Positions 41,001 to 50,470 of a stretch of DNA of 64,000 nucleotides are shown here, in pieces. This stretch comes from Burkholderia sp. Ax-1724 (GTDB lineage: Bacteria; Pseudomonadota; Gammaproteobacteria; Burkholderiales; Burkholderiaceae). The notes beneath the pieces are model-generated. The model saw nothing but the letters and a program-made list of their open reading frames with translations. It was not told the origin of the DNA and searched no databases. Both the position numbers and the translations under genes were made by a program. Position 1 is the stretch's first letter. Each line of letters opens with the position of its first letter. The stretch covers positions 62,001 to 126,000 of the forward strand of contig NZ_VWWL01000010.1 of the NCBI RefSeq assembly GCF_011752995.1, written 5' to 3'.

Positions 41001-41539
41001 GCGAAAAGAATTTTCTGGTGATCGACGACGACGAAGTGTTCTCCGGCATCCTTGCGCGCGGTTTGACGCGGCGCGGCTACACCGTGAGCGAAGCGCACAA
41101 CGCGGACGAAGCGATCAGGCTGGCGAATCAGCAGAAGTTCAGCGAGATCACGGTCGACCTGCATCTCGGCGACGATTCCGGTCTCACGCTCGTGGCGCCC
41201 TTGCGCGATCTGCAACCCGATGCGCGCATGCTCGTGCTGACCGGCTATGCAAGCATCGCGACCGCGGTGCAGGCCGTGAAGGACGGCGCGGACAACTACC
41301 TCGCGAAGCCCGCCAATGTCGAGACGATTCTGTCGGCGCTGCAAAGCGAGGCGAGCGCGGTGCAGGCCGAAGAAGCGATCGAGAATCCACAGCCGCTGTC
41401 GGTTGCGCGGCTCGAATGGGAGCATATCCAGCGCGTGCTCGCGGAAAACGGCGGCAATATTTCGGCTACGGCGCGTGCTTTGAACATGCATCGGCGGACT
41501 TTGCAGCGCAAGCTCGCGAAGCGGCCGGTCAGGCAGTAG
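40997..41539 (+). CDS. regA: RegA/PrrA-type response regulator
   Basis: The protein has 180 residues. The receiver domain carries DDDE near residue 10, phospho-acceptor Asp54 in VDLHLGDDSGL, and Lys in YLAKPA. A short linker leads to a Fis-type helix-turn-helix, NGGNISATARALNMHRRTLQRKL, as in RegA. It is coupled to regB by a 4-bp overlap. It probably controls respiratory and other redox genes, but the targets here are unknown. A terminator follows. Confidence 0.94.
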   Translation: MSEKNFLVIDDDEVFSGILARGLTRRGYTVSEAHNADEAIRLANQQKFSEITVDLHLGDDSGLTLVAPLRDLQPDARMLVLTGYASIATAVQAVKDGADNYLAKPANVETILSALQSEASAVQAEEAIENPQPLSVARLEWEHIQRVLAENGGNISATARALNMHRRTLQRKLAKRPVRQ

Positions 41540-41630
41540 GCGGTACGGTAGGGCGAGGCGCGTGCGCTCGGCGTGGCGGGCGCGGTTCGGGGCGCTGCCG
41601 CCATGTAATGACGGTGAGCGGCATAAAACA

Positions 41631-41666
41631 AAACGGGCTGCCTCGTTGAAGGCCGCCCGTTTTTTC
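41631..41666. terminator. Bidirectional terminator between regA and hslU
   Basis: A 12-bp stem with one mismatch (41631-41642 with 41651-41662), 8-base loop, and A-run/T-run flanks for both convergent genes. Confidence 0.85.
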
Positions 41667-41695
41667 ATGCATCGGCTTCGAGCGCGATTACGCGA

Positions 41696-43042
41696 TCACA
41701 GCACGTAGCGGGACAGATCTTCGTCTTCCGCGACTTCGTTCAGCGCGCGATCGACATACGCCGCGTCGATCTGCACCGTGCGGCCCGAATGATTGCCGGC
41801 CGAGAACGACACTTCTTCGAGCAGTTTTTCGATGACCGTATAGAGACGCCGCGCGCCGATGTTCTCGGTCTTTTCGTTCACCGAGTACGCGATTTCGGCG
41901 AGACGGCGAATGCCGTCGTCGGCGAATTCGAGGTGCACGTCTTCGGTGGCGAGCAGTGCCTGGTATTGCTTGACGAGGCTCGCATCCGTCGAGACGAGAA
42001 TCGACTCGAAGTCGTTGACCGACAGCGAATCGAGTTCGACGCGAATCGGGAAGCGCCCTTGCAGCTCGGGGATCAGATCGCTCGGTTTGGCGAGATGGAA
42101 CGCGCCGCTCGCAATGAACAGGATGTGATCGGTTTTCACCATGCCGTACTTGGTGTTGATCGTCGTGCCTTCGACGAGCGGCAGCAGATCGCGCTGCACG
42201 CCCTGACGCGACACCTCGCCGCCGCTGCCTTCGTTGCGCGACGCGATCTTGTCGATCTCGTCGAGAAACACGATGCCGTTCTGCTCGACGTTCTGCACCG
42301 CCTTGGTCTTCACTTCCTCGTCGTTCAGCATCTTGCCGGCTTCTTCGTCGGTGAGCACCTTCAGCGCTTCCTTGACCTTCATCTTGCGGCGCGTCTTCTT
42401 GCCGCCGCCGATGTTGGCGAACATCGAGCGGATCTGCTCGGTCATGTCTTCCATGCCCGGCGGCCCCATGATGTCCATGCCGACCTGCGGCTGCTCGACG
42501 TCGAGCTCGATTTCCTTGTCGTCGAGCGTGCCTTCGCGCAGGCGCTTGCGGAACGTCTGACGCGTGGCGCCGCCTTCGTCGGCGGTGTCGGTCGCGCCCG
42601 AACCCGAGCCGAAGCCGACCGCGCGCGCGCTCGGCAGCAGGATGTCGAGAATGCGGTCTTCGGCGAGGTCGCCGGCCTTGGTGCGCACCTTGCGCATTTC
42701 GGTTTCGCGGGTCTGCTTGACCGAGATTTCGATCAGGTCGCGCACGATGCTGTCGACGTCGCGGCCCACGTAGCCGACTTCGGTGAACTTGGTCGCTTCG
42801 ATCTTGATGAACGGCGCGTCGGCGAGCTTGGCGAGGCGCCGCGCGATTTCGGTCTTGCCGACGCCGGTCGGTCCGATCATCAGGATGTTCTTCGGCGTGA
42901 TTTCCTGGCGCAGCGGCTCTTCGACCTGCTGACGGCGCCAGCGGTTGCGCAGCGCGACAGCCACGGCTTTTTTCGCGCGGCCTTGGCCGATGATGTGTTT
43001 GTCGAGTTCGGAGACGATCTCGGCAGGGGTCATGGTGCTCAT
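41696..43042 (-). CDS. hslU: HslU ATPase subunit of the HslVU protease
   Basis: HslU unfolds substrates and feeds them to HslV. The protein has 448 residues. The Walker A motif GPTGVGKT is at 57-64; Walker B appears as [12 protein letters not shown]. An inserted I-domain of about 130 residues in the middle is rich in charged and Gly residues. The last residues LSRYVL are the conserved tail that activates HslV. It lies 9 bp downstream of hslV. Confidence 0.97.
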   Translation of the reverse strand: MSTMTPAEIVSELDKHIIGQGRAKKAVAVALRNRWRRQQVEEPLRQEITPKNILMIGPTGVGKTEIARRLAKLADAPFIKIEATKFTEVGYVGRDVDSIVRDLIEISVKQTRETEMRKVRTKAGDLAEDRILDILLPSARAVGFGSGSGATDTADEGGATRQTFRKRLREGTLDDKEIELDVEQPQVGMDIMGPPGMEDMTEQIRSMFANIGGGKKTRRKMKVKEALKVLTDEEAGKMLNDEEVKTKAVQNVEQNGIVFLDEIDKIASRNEGSGGEVSRQGVQRDLLPLVEGTTINTKYGMVKTDHILFIASGAFHLAKPSDLIPELQGRFPIRVELDSLSVNDFESILVSTDASLVKQYQALLATEDVHLEFADDGIRRLAEIAYSVNEKTENIGARRLYTVIEKLLEEVSFSAGNHSGRTVQIDAAYVDRALNEVAEDEDLSRYVL

Positions 43043-43051
43043 CGTGGGTCC

Positions 43052-43588
43052 TTACTCGATCGTCTCAATGACGCGGTTGTGGTTCGTGTAGATGCACATG
43101 TCGCCGGCGATTTCGAGCGACTTTTCCACGATGTCGCGCGGCGAGAGTTCGGTGTTGTCGGCGAGCGCCTTCGCGGCTGCCTGCGCATACGCGCCGCCCG
43201 AGCCGATCGCGCAGATGCCGCCTTCGGGGTCGAGCACGTCGCCATTGCCGGTGATGACGAGCGTGGTGGTGGCGTCCGCGGTAATCAGCATGGCTTCGAG
43301 GCGGCGCAGCATGCGGTCGGTGCGCCAGTCTTTGGCCAGCTCGACGGCCGCGCGCGTGAGATTGCCCTGATGCTTTTCCAGCTTCGCTTCGAAGCGATCG
43401 AGCAGCGAGAAGGCGTCGGCCGTGCCGCCGGCGAAGCCGACCAGCACCTTGCCGTTGTAGATGCGCCGGACCTTCTTCGCGCCGCCTTTCATGACGATGT
43501 TGCCGAGGGTCACCTGGCCGTCGCCGCCGAGCGCGACCTTGTTGCCGCGGCGCACGGAAACGATCGTCGTGCCGTGAAATTGCTCCAT
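43052..43588 (-). CDS. hslV: HslV peptidase subunit of the HslVU protease
   Basis: HslV is the proteasome-like threonine peptidase. The protein has 178 residues. The catalytic Thr follows a short propeptide MEQFHG, giving the mature start [17 protein letters not shown] and [22 protein letters not shown] are family motifs. An AGAGGAA ribosome site supports the ATG at 43588, rather than six codons upstream. It is first in the hslVU operon; a heat-shock-like promoter may lie about 115-140 bp upstream. Confidence 0.96.
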   Translation of the reverse strand: MEQFHGTTIVSVRRGNKVALGGDGQVTLGNIVMKGGAKKVRRIYNGKVLVGFAGGTADAFSLLDRFEAKLEKHQGNLTRAAVELAKDWRTDRMLRRLEAMLITADATTTLVITGNGDVLDPEGGICAIGSGGAYAQAAAKALADNTELSPRDIVEKSLEIAGDMCIYTNHNRVIETIE

Positions 43589-43870
43589 ATGCGTTCCTCT
43601 TTGCAAAACGGGTAGGACGCGATAGCGCGGCGCGCTACCGCATGAATCCTGTCAGCGGACGGCGCGCCGGCCGGCGCGCTCGTGAGCGCATGTCCGGTCT
43701 ATTTTAGGGCGTGCGCGCCCATATCAAGATCGGCCAAAAGGCATAGGACGAAAAACAGGAAGCGTGGCGCGAGGGGGGCGCGAACGGCGGGCCGGGCACG
43801 GCGGCGGCTCGCGGCGGGAAGGTGGTGGCACCGGAAGGACCGCACCGAATGGACGACAAAAAAGACGACA
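43589..43870. other. Region between hslV and the dksA terminator
   Basis: Apart from the candidate hslVU promoter I see no gene. Short open frames on both strands here are Arg/Ala-rich and lack similarity. Confidence 0.5.
43701..43728 (-). promoter_or_regulatory. Candidate sigma-32-like promoter of hslVU
   Basis: Read on the minus strand, CTTGATA is followed after 12 bases by CCCTAAAAT, close to the heat-shock pattern CTTGAAA and CCCCATnT. It could also be read as a weak sigma-70 promoter (TTGATA with TAAAAT). hslVU is a known heat-shock operon in related bacteria. Confidence 0.35.
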
Positions 43871-43905
43871 CCAAAAGAAAAGGCGCACGGCTTACCGTGC
43901 GCCTC
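43871..43905 (-). terminator. Terminator of dksA
   Basis: A 9-bp perfect stem (43882-43890 with 43895-43903), 4-base loop, followed on the minus strand by TTTTCTTTT. Confidence 0.85.
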
Positions 43906-43956
43906 TCGACGAAGCAGCGTTGTGGGGCGCGCGGCCGCAGCCCGCGCCACTGGCGT

Positions 43957-44376
43957 TCAGTCGCCGAACAGCTTCTGGCGCAGTTCGCGGCGCTCCTGGG
44001 CTTCGAGCGACAGCGTGGCCGTGGGCCGCGCGAGCAGACGCGGAATGCCGATCGGCTCGCCGGTTTCTTCGCACCAGCCGTAATCGCCCGCCTCGATGCG
44101 CGCGATCGATTGCTGCACCTTCTTCAGCAGCTTGCGCTCTCGGTCGCGCGTGCGCAGTTCGAGCGCATGCTCTTCCTCGATCGTCGCGCGGTCGGCCGGG
44201 TCCGGCACGATGACCGTTTCGCGCAGATTTTCGGTCGTCTGGCCGGCATTGCGGAGAATGTCCGCCTGCAACTGTTCGAGCCTGTTCTTGAAGAAGGCGA
44301 GCTGATCCTCATTCATGTAATCCTTGTCGCTCATCTTCAGGATTTCGGCTTCGGTCAAGAGTCGTTTCGTCGTCAT
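43957..44376 (-). CDS. dksA: RNA polymerase-binding factor DksA (one-cysteine type)
   Basis: DksA enters the polymerase secondary channel and, with ppGpp, adjusts rRNA and amino-acid promoters. The protein has 139 residues. The coiled-coil tip DPADRA has Asp59, Asp62 and Ala64, the residues needed for activity. The globular zinc-finger region keeps its layout (YGWCEETGEPIG and RPTATLSLEAQ) but only Cys102 remains of the four cysteines of E. coli DksA. This is a known zinc-independent class. The ATG at 44376 gives family length. Confidence 0.96.
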   Translation of the reverse strand: MTTKRLLTEAEILKMSDKDYMNEDQLAFFKNRLEQLQADILRNAGQTTENLRETVIVPDPADRATIEEEHALELRTRDRERKLLKKVQQSIARIEAGDYGWCEETGEPIGIPRLLARPTATLSLEAQERRELRQKLFGD

Positions 44377-45066
44377 CTGGCTTACTTCTTCAATGTGGGG
44401 CAAAACTCTTACATAGTGCCCGCACTCTCGTATTGCCCGCACAGGCATTGCGCGGACGCACAGCGCCGGGTGGCCACGAACGTTGGGCTGTCGTGACGCC
44501 GAAGCGCCTCGCGACCACGCGCCGGGCGTTGCTAGCTACGCCGCTGCGGGGCCGAACTCCTCTGGAAACCGATTCTCACATGCTCCCGAGGCATCGCTTG
44601 CCGGCAAGCGCGTGCCCTTTCGGGCCATGCTCGCCGACGTTTTCGGCGTGTCTCCGGACAAGATTTTCCGGCGCCATTTCAGGCCCGCCGCGGGATACGC
44701 GCGACCGGGCAATTCGTTGTCATTCTCCAGTGGGCCCGTATTGTAACTGAATCACAATACGGCACCGCAACTGGCGGAAATCTGTCTGCGGCGCATTGAT
44801 ATCCTGAAAATATAACGCGCACAAGGCCAAAAAGCGATGGTCGTGCGCTGTTTGATACAACAGGGTTTTCACGCGCTTTTCATACTATTGGCTTTCGACT
44901 GGCTTGGGCACCGCCGAGCCGCGCTTTTAGCAGAGGATTGCGGCCCGGTGCTGCGATGCGCGGCGAGCGCCCCGGCACACCGTGGCCATGACACGCACTG
45001 CCTGCCGCACGGCGCGCGCGGCAGGCCATGTACCTTCCCGGGCCCGCCAGGGAGCGGGGCGGCCGC
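44377..45066 (-). other. Long intergenic region between the COG0523 gene and dksA
   Basis: About 690 bp without a convincing gene. On the minus strand it holds a dyad at 44736-44762, a -10-like TACAAT inside that dyad, and another AT-rich box TATATT near 44807-44812. dksA thus probably has a long 5' leader. Confidence 0.5.
44736..44762 (-). promoter_or_regulatory. Palindromic operator-like site in the dksA upstream region
   Basis: Two perfect 9-base arms, CCGTATTGT (44736-44744) and ACAATACGG (44754-44762), flank a 9-base spacer. On the minus strand the right-hand part includes TACAAT, a possible -10 box with TTGCGG 19 bases upstream, so a bound protein would cover the promoter. The identity of the protein is unknown. 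Confidence 0.45.
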
Positions 45067-46167
45067 TCAGGCGAGACAGGCGTCGAGCCCGTCGGTGATG
45101 AGGTCGCGCGGCAGTTCGATGCCGATGAACACCATCTTGTTGGTCTTCTTCTCGGCGGGCTGCCATTTCGCGGCGAGGTCGCTGCCCATCATCTGGTGCA
45201 CGCCCTGGAACACGACCTTGCGATCGACGCCCTTCATATACAGCACGCCCTTGTAGCGCAGCAGATGCTCGCCGTAGATCTGCAGGATGCCGCCGAGGAA
45301 GTCTTCGAGCTTGTTCGCATCGAACGGGCGGTCGCTGCGGTACACGAACGACTTGATCTTGTCGTCGTGGTGCGCGTGGTGGTGATGCCCGTGATCGTGG
45401 CCTTCGTGGTCGCAATGGCCGTGCTCGTGATCGCAGTTCGCGTGGTCATGCGCGTGGTCGGCGTGCGTGTGGCCGTGCTCGTCGTGCGCATGCGCGTGGC
45501 TGTGCGCGTGCTCGTCTTCGGTGAGGAAGTCCGGATCGATTTCGAGCTTCGAATTGAGGTTGAAGCCGCGCAGATCGAAGATTTCCTTGATGTCCGCCTC
45601 GCCGAAATTGACGACCTTGATCGCCGCCTTCGGGTTCATGTGCAGCAGACGGTGGCGCAGATCGGCCACGTGCTGTTCGTCGACGAGATCGGCCTTCGTG
45701 ACGAACAGGCGGTCGGCGAAACCGACCTGACGCTGCACCACTTCGTGTTCGTCGAGCTGATGGTTCGCGTGCTTCGCGTCGACCAGCGTGATGATCGCGT
45801 CGAGCAGGAATTCGCCCGCGATCTGGTCGTCCATGAAGAAGGTTTGTGCGACCGGGCCCGGATTCGCGAGGCCGGTGGTTTCGATCACGACACGGTCGAA
45901 GTCCACTTCGCCGGACTGCTTCTTCGCGGCCAGATCGCCCAGCACGCGCGAGAGGTCGCCGCGAATCGTGCAGCAGATGCAGCCGTTGCTCATCTGGATG
46001 ATCTGCTCGTTGCTGTCCTGCACGAGGATGTCGTTGTCGATGTTCTCTTCGCCGAACTCGTTCTCGATGACGGCGATCTTCATGCCGTGCTTTTCGTTCA
46101 GGATGCGCTTGAGCAGAGTGGTTTTGCCGCTGCCGAGAAAGCCGGTCAGGATGGTGACGGGGATCAT
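45067..46167 (-). CDS. COG0523 (CobW/ZNG1-like) GTPase with His-rich region
   Basis: A G3E-family GTPase of 366 residues, probably a metal-insertion chaperone. Walker A GFLGSGKTT is at 9-17, the metal-binding CICC motif has Cys63, Cys65 and Cys66, the Glu of IETTGLANPGP follows, and the guanine motif is TKAD at 157-160. Residues about 220-267 are roughly half histidine with Asp and Glu, a likely metal store between the G domain and the C-terminal CobW_C domain. Many such proteins belong to zinc-starvation regulons; the metal here is not known. It lies upstream of dksA on the same strand. Confidence 0.92.
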   Translation of the reverse strand: MIPVTILTGFLGSGKTTLLKRILNEKHGMKIAVIENEFGEENIDNDILVQDSNEQIIQMSNGCICCTIRGDLSRVLGDLAAKKQSGEVDFDRVVIETTGLANPGPVAQTFFMDDQIAGEFLLDAIITLVDAKHANHQLDEHEVVQRQVGFADRLFVTKADLVDEQHVADLRHRLLHMNPKAAIKVVNFGEADIKEIFDLRGFNLNSKLEIDPDFLTEDEHAHSHAHAHDEHGHTHADHAHDHANCDHEHGHCDHEGHDHGHHHHAHHDDKIKSFVYRSDRPFDANKLEDFLGGILQIYGEHLLRYKGVLYMKGVDRKVVFQGVHQMMGSDLAAKWQPAEKKTNKMVFIGIELPRDLITDGLDACLA

Positions 46168-46389
46168 GTAGGTCGCCTGTAAGTCGTAAAACGGTGCGTA
46201 CTCGAACGCTAGCCTGAGCTAGCCGGATGCGTGGGCCGGGCGCGGCGGCCGCATGGCGCGCAGCCCGTCTGGCCGGTTATTGAAACATATTTGCCGGGCG
46301 GGCGCAGGTCGGGGCCGTTTGCGCCCACGACGGCCAACCCGCGCCGATGCTGCCGTCGGCGCCTGCAATCCGCCCGTAAATAGGGGCGA

Positions 46390-47592
46390 TCAGGTGATTT
46401 GCAACAGCAGACCCTTCAGGTATTCACCCTCGGGGAAAGCCGTGAGCAGCGGATGGTCGACGCCCGCGCCGAGCCGCTTGAGAATGCGCGCGTCGACGCG
46501 GGCGTCGGCGGCCGCGCCGGAGACGATCTTCTGGAACAGCTCGGGGTCGATCGCGCCGGAGCACGAGTAGGTGAACAGCAGGCCGCCCGGGCGCAGCAGC
46601 TTCAGGCCGGTCAGGTTGATGTCCTTGTAGGCGCGCGAGGCGCGGTCCACGTGCTCGCGCGACGGCGCGAATTTCGGCGGATCGAGCACGATCAGATCGA
46701 AGCGCTCGCCTTCGTCGTAGAGGCGACGCAGCGTCTTGAACGCGTCGGCGTCGAGCCATGTGGCGCGTGCCGCGTCGAAGCCGTTGGCGGCGACGTTCTG
46801 CTGCGCGAGCGCCAGCGCCTCGCCCGACGAATCGACCGACACCACGCGCCTCGCTCCCCCCTTCAATGCCGCGAGCGAAAAGCCGCCGGTGTAGCAGAAG
46901 CAGTTCAGCACGTCGCGATCCTGCGCGAGCTGCTGCACGAGCAGGCGGTTGTCGCGCTGATCGACGTAGAAGCCGGTCTTATGGCCGTTGCGCACGTCGA
47001 CGTGATAGCGCACGCCGTTTTCGCTCGCGATCAGCCGGTCCGACGGCGGTTCGCCCGCGAGCACGCCGGTGATCTGTTCGAGCCCTTCCTTCTGGCGGAT
47101 CGAGACGTCCGAGCGTTCGTAGACGTTCGGGCAGCCGGTCGCGCCGACCAGCGCCGCGACGATCGCCTCTTTCCACGCCTCGACGCCCGCCGCCATGAAC
47201 TGGCAGACGAGCTGGCTGCGCTGGCCCGCATCCTCGGCGACGTAGTGATCGACGATCAGACCGGGCAGGCCGTCCGCTTCGCCGAAAATCAGCCGCACCG
47301 CGCCGGTGTCGCGCACCATCGCGCGACGATGCGCGAGCGCGCGCTGCACGCGGCGCTTGAAGAACGCGTGATCGATCGGCTCGGCTTCGTCGAAGCTCCA
47401 GACGCGCGCGCGGATCTGCGAGTGCGGGCTGTACGCGGCGCGTGCGAGAAAGCGGCCGTCGCGCGCACGCACGAGCACGGTCGCACCCGGCTCGGGGTGG
47501 CCGTCGACGTGATCGATCGCGTTGGCATAGACCCACGGGTGGCGGCGCAGCAGCGATTTTTCTTTCGACGGTTTGAGCGTAACGGTATTCAT
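46390..47592 (-). CDS. rlmI: RlmI-like 23S rRNA m5C methyltransferase
   Basis: The protein has 400 residues. An N-terminal PUA domain with the LLRRHPWVYANAI start binds RNA. The methyltransferase domain has a SAM motif at VLNCFCYTGGFSLAALKGGA, DSSGEAL, and the catalytic motif IVLDPPKFAPS, with a Cys in FTYSCSGAI. This layout matches RlmI, which methylates C1962 of 23S rRNA; the exact position is inferred. It is separated from xerC by 124 bp. Confidence 0.92.
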   Translation of the reverse strand: MNTVTLKPSKEKSLLRRHPWVYANAIDHVDGHPEPGATVLVRARDGRFLARAAYSPHSQIRARVWSFDEAEPIDHAFFKRRVQRALAHRRAMVRDTGAVRLIFGEADGLPGLIVDHYVAEDAGQRSQLVCQFMAAGVEAWKEAIVAALVGATGCPNVYERSDVSIRQKEGLEQITGVLAGEPPSDRLIASENGVRYHVDVRNGHKTGFYVDQRDNRLLVQQLAQDRDVLNCFCYTGGFSLAALKGGARRVVSVDSSGEALALAQQNVAANGFDAARATWLDADAFKTLRRLYDEGERFDLIVLDPPKFAPSREHVDRASRAYKDINLTGLKLLRPGGLLFTYSCSGAIDPELFQKIVSGAAADARVDARILKRLGAGVDHPLLTAFPEGEYLKGLLLQIT

Positions 47593-47716
47593 CGGATGTC
47601 AGCGGGAACAAGGGGCCGCGGGGCAGGCCCGGCGCGGCGCATGAAGCGGGGGTGAGGGCCGCGTGCCGTGGCGGGCGGCGGCGGTCGTGTTGTCGGTGGC
47701 GCGATCCGTTGCGTGA

Positions 47717-48640
47717 TCAGTTACGTTTTCTGGCGCGCGGATGCGCGCTGTCGTAGACGTGGGCGAGATGCTGGAAATCGAGCCCCGTATAAACCTGCGT
47801 TGCGGTGATGCTCGCGTGGCCGAGCAGTTCCTGCACCGCGCGCAGGTCGCCGCTCGACTGCAATACGTGCGTCGCGAACGAATGCCGCAGCACGTGCGGA
47901 TGCACGTTGGCGGGAATGCCGGCCGCGAGCGCCGCGCGCTTCACGCGCTCGCGCACGACGTTCGGCGAGAGCCGGTTGCCGCGTGCCGACAGAAAGAGCG
48001 GATGCGGATCGTGCTTCACCATCTGCCCGCGCACCGCGAGCCATGCGTTCAGCGCCGCCACCGCCTTGCCGCCGACCGGCACGACGCGGCGCCGGTTGCC
48101 CTTGCCGAGCACTTCGACTTCGGCCGAATCGAGCTTGAGCCAGCCGGCGGAGCGGTAGCCTTCGGTGTCGGCGAAACGGACGTCGAGGCCGACCAGTTCG
48201 GCGAGCCGCAGGCCGGACGAGTAGAACAGTTCGAGTATCGCGTGATCGCGCAGGCCCTCGGGCGAGTCGGCCGGCGGGTTGTCCATCAGACGCGCGGTGT
48301 CGTCGACGGACAGCGCCTTCGGTAGCGTTTTGGCCTGCTTCGGCGCGCGCACGGCCGCGACCGGATTGGCCGGCAGATCGACGCGGCCGGCGAGCCAGCG
48401 ATAAAACGCGCGCCATGCCGACAGCCGGTGACCGATCGAGCGCGCCGTCAGGCCGCCCGCGTGTGCGCGCGCGACGGCGCCGCGAATGTCGACCGCCGTG
48501 AGGCTTTCGAGCGGCCGGCCGTTGGCGAGCCGCTTCAGTTCCTCGAGTTCGTGCGTGTAGCCGCGCAGCGTATGCGCCGAGAGCCGCCGCTCGTGCTCGA
48601 GATGCGACAGGTAGGCGGCGATCGGGTCGGCGGCGGTCAC
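47717..48640 (-). CDS. xerC: Site-specific tyrosine recombinase XerC
   Basis: XerC resolves chromosome dimers at dif with XerD and FtsK. The protein has 307 residues. An N-terminal core-binding domain (1-95) is followed by the catalytic domain with Arg145, Lys180, His249, Arg252, His275 and nucleophile Tyr284. It lies 39 bp after the DUF484 gene and in the same direction as dapF, the order dapF-DUF484-xerC also known from E. coli, which supports XerC rather than XerD or an integrase. Confidence 0.95.
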   Translation of the reverse strand: MTAADPIAAYLSHLEHERRLSAHTLRGYTHELEELKRLANGRPLESLTAVDIRGAVARAHAGGLTARSIGHRLSAWRAFYRWLAGRVDLPANPVAAVRAPKQAKTLPKALSVDDTARLMDNPPADSPEGLRDHAILELFYSSGLRLAELVGLDVRFADTEGYRSAGWLKLDSAEVEVLGKGNRRRVVPVGGKAVAALNAWLAVRGQMVKHDPHPLFLSARGNRLSPNVVRERVKRAALAAGIPANVHPHVLRHSFATHVLQSSGDLRAVQELLGHASITATQVYTGLDFQHLAHVYDSAHPRARKRN

Positions 48641-48679
48641 GGTGGGTTGCGGCGGCGAGTGCGCGAGCGGGGCGCGGAA

Positions 48680-49426
48680 TCAGCGCGGCAGCAGCCGGCT
48701 CAGCGCGGCGCTAGCGAGCGCGCCGATCTGCGTGAGGAAATCGGTCGCCATGCCGTCGTGGAAACGGCGCGCGTCGGCCGAACCCATCACGAGCAGGCCG
48801 AACGTGGGGGCAGTCTCGGCGCTTTCGGGGTCGCGTAACGCGAGCAGGGCGACCGATTCGGTCGCGTGGGCCGCTTCATCGGGTATGGCGCCGTTTTCGT
48901 CGGCCGCGCCGGTTGCTCCGTTCGCGCCACTCGCGGCGCCGTTCGCCGCCGGCACGAGCCATTGCGCGGCCTCGAAGCCGGTGTTCGCGCCGCAGTACGG
49001 CGTCGTCAGGCTGCTCGCGAAAATGCGCACTTCCTCGCTGACGTGGCGCGCGAAGTCGGCTTGCCCGTACGGCTCGGCGATGTCCCACACGCGCAGCGCC
49101 GCTTGCGGCACGTCGAAGATGTCGCGCAGACCGTTGGCGATCGTGCGTGGCAGTGCGTACGGATCGCGCTCCGCCATCACGCGGATGGTCCAGCGGTTGA
49201 ACTTCGACGCGATGCTGTCGTTTTCGTGACCGTAGCGCAGCAGTTCGGCGAGGCGCCGTTCGAGATGCTTGTTCTTGTCGCGCAGCATCTCCATTTGCCG
49301 CTCCTGCAGCGAGACCGCGGCTTTGCCATGCGGATTCGCGAGCCGGATGGTCGCGAGCGTTTCCGCGTGTTCGACGAAGAATTCGGGGTTGGCGAGCAGG
49401 TATTCGGCGACTTCGCGATCGTTCAT
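48680..49426 (-). CDS. DUF484 family protein
   Basis: The protein has 248 residues. The start VAEYLLANPEFFVEHAETL and the following VSLQERQMEMLRDKNKHLERRL coiled coil are the hallmark of the DUF484 (YigA) family. A GAF-like domain follows, interrupted by a Gly/Ala-rich insert near 170-195. The function is unknown; the constant place between dapF and xerC suggests a housekeeping role. Confidence 0.92.
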   Translation of the reverse strand: MNDREVAEYLLANPEFFVEHAETLATIRLANPHGKAAVSLQERQMEMLRDKNKHLERRLAELLRYGHENDSIASKFNRWTIRVMAERDPYALPRTIANGLRDIFDVPQAALRVWDIAEPYGQADFARHVSEEVRIFASSLTTPYCGANTGFEAAQWLVPAANGAASGANGATGAADENGAIPDEAAHATESVALLALRDPESAETAPTFGLLVMGSADARRFHDGMATDFLTQIGALASAALSRLLPR

Positions 49427-49483
49427 GGTTTCGGCTAAAGGACGACGGGACGGCCGCCGTGGGCGGCGCGCCGGTCAATGAGT

Positions 49484-50470
49484 TCAGGCAGCCGGCGCAA
49501 CGGTGGTCCGTGTGCCGGATGAATCGTGCTGCGAATCGTTTTGCGACGTGGCGGACGGTTCGTGGGCGAGGTCGGCGGCGAACGTATTGGCCAATTCGTC
49601 GGCCAGCTCGTCGGCCAATTCGATCTCGCCTTCGAAGACGGTCGCCGCGGGGCCGGCCATCAGCAACGGCGCGCCTTCCTGCGCGCCGTCCCAGGTGATC
49701 GTCAGATCGCCGCCGTGCGTATGCACGAGCACCGGCGAGTCGAGCAGCCCGCGCCGGATGCCGGCAGCGACGGCCGCGCACGCGCCCGTGCCGCACGCGA
49801 GCGTTTCGCCCGCGCCGCGCTCGTAGACGCGCAGGCGGATCTCGCTGCGGCTGACGATCTGCATGAAACCCGCGTTCACGCGCTGCGGGAAGCGGGCGTG
49901 CCGCTCGATCACCGGACCTTCGACGAGCACGGGGAACGCTTCGGCATCGTCGACGATCTGCACCGCATGCGGATTGCCCATCGAGACGACCGAAATCCAG
50001 CGTGTCGTGCCGTTCACGTCGAGCGGCCAGAGCGTGTCCGCGCCTTCGCGGCGGCCTTGCAGACCCTTGGTTGCGAACGGCACGAGCGCGGGATCGAATA
50101 CGGGCGCGCCCATGTCGACGATCACCTCGCCGTTGTCCTGCATCGTCAGCGTGAGCGTGCCTTTCTGAACCTGCACGCGCACGCTGCGCTCGTCGGTGAG
50201 GCCGCGGTCGCGCACGAACTTGACGAAACAGCGCGCGCCGTTGCCGCAGTGCTCGACCTCGCCGCCGTCGCAATTGAAGATGCGGTATCTGAAATCGACG
50301 CCTGCGACGGTCGGCTTTTCCACTAGCAGCAACTGGTCGGCGCCGACGCCGAAATGGCGGTTCGCGAGCGCGCGCACCTGCGCCGTGGTGAGGTTGACCG
50401 GCTGGGTGTAGCCGTCGAGCACGACGAAGTCGTTGCCCGCGCCATGCATTTTGGTGAATTTAAGCTTCAC
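49484..50470 (-). CDS. dapF: Diaminopimelate epimerase
   Basis: This enzyme converts L,L- to meso-diaminopimelate for lysine and peptidoglycan. The protein has 328 residues. The two catalytic cysteines are Cys75 (EHCGNGAR) and Cys226 (LACGTGAC). The start is a GTG at 50470 giving [15 protein letters not shown], the family N terminus. The usual length is about 280-290; residues 285-328 form an acidic then polar tail starting with repeats of ELAD. Confidence 0.95.
   Translation of the reverse strand: MKLKFTKMHGAGNDFVVLDGYTQPVNLTTAQVRALANRHFGVGADQLLLVEKPTVAGVDFRYRIFNCDGGEVEHCGNGARCFVKFVRDRGLTDERSVRVQVQKGTLTLTMQDNGEVIVDMGAPVFDPALVPFATKGLQGRREGADTLWPLDVNGTTRWISVVSMGNPHAVQIVDDAEAFPVLVEGPVIERHARFPQRVNAGFMQIVSRSEIRLRVYERGAGETLACGTGACAAVAAGIRRGLLDSPVLVHTHGGDLTITWDGAQEGAPLLMAGPAATVFEGEIELADELADELANTFAADLAHEPSATSQNDSQHDSSGTRTTVAPAA

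Noticed and set aside
44837..45256. Open frame on the plus strand near the COG0523 gene end
   Set aside because: More than half overlaps the clearly coding COG0523 gene antisense and no family features are present.
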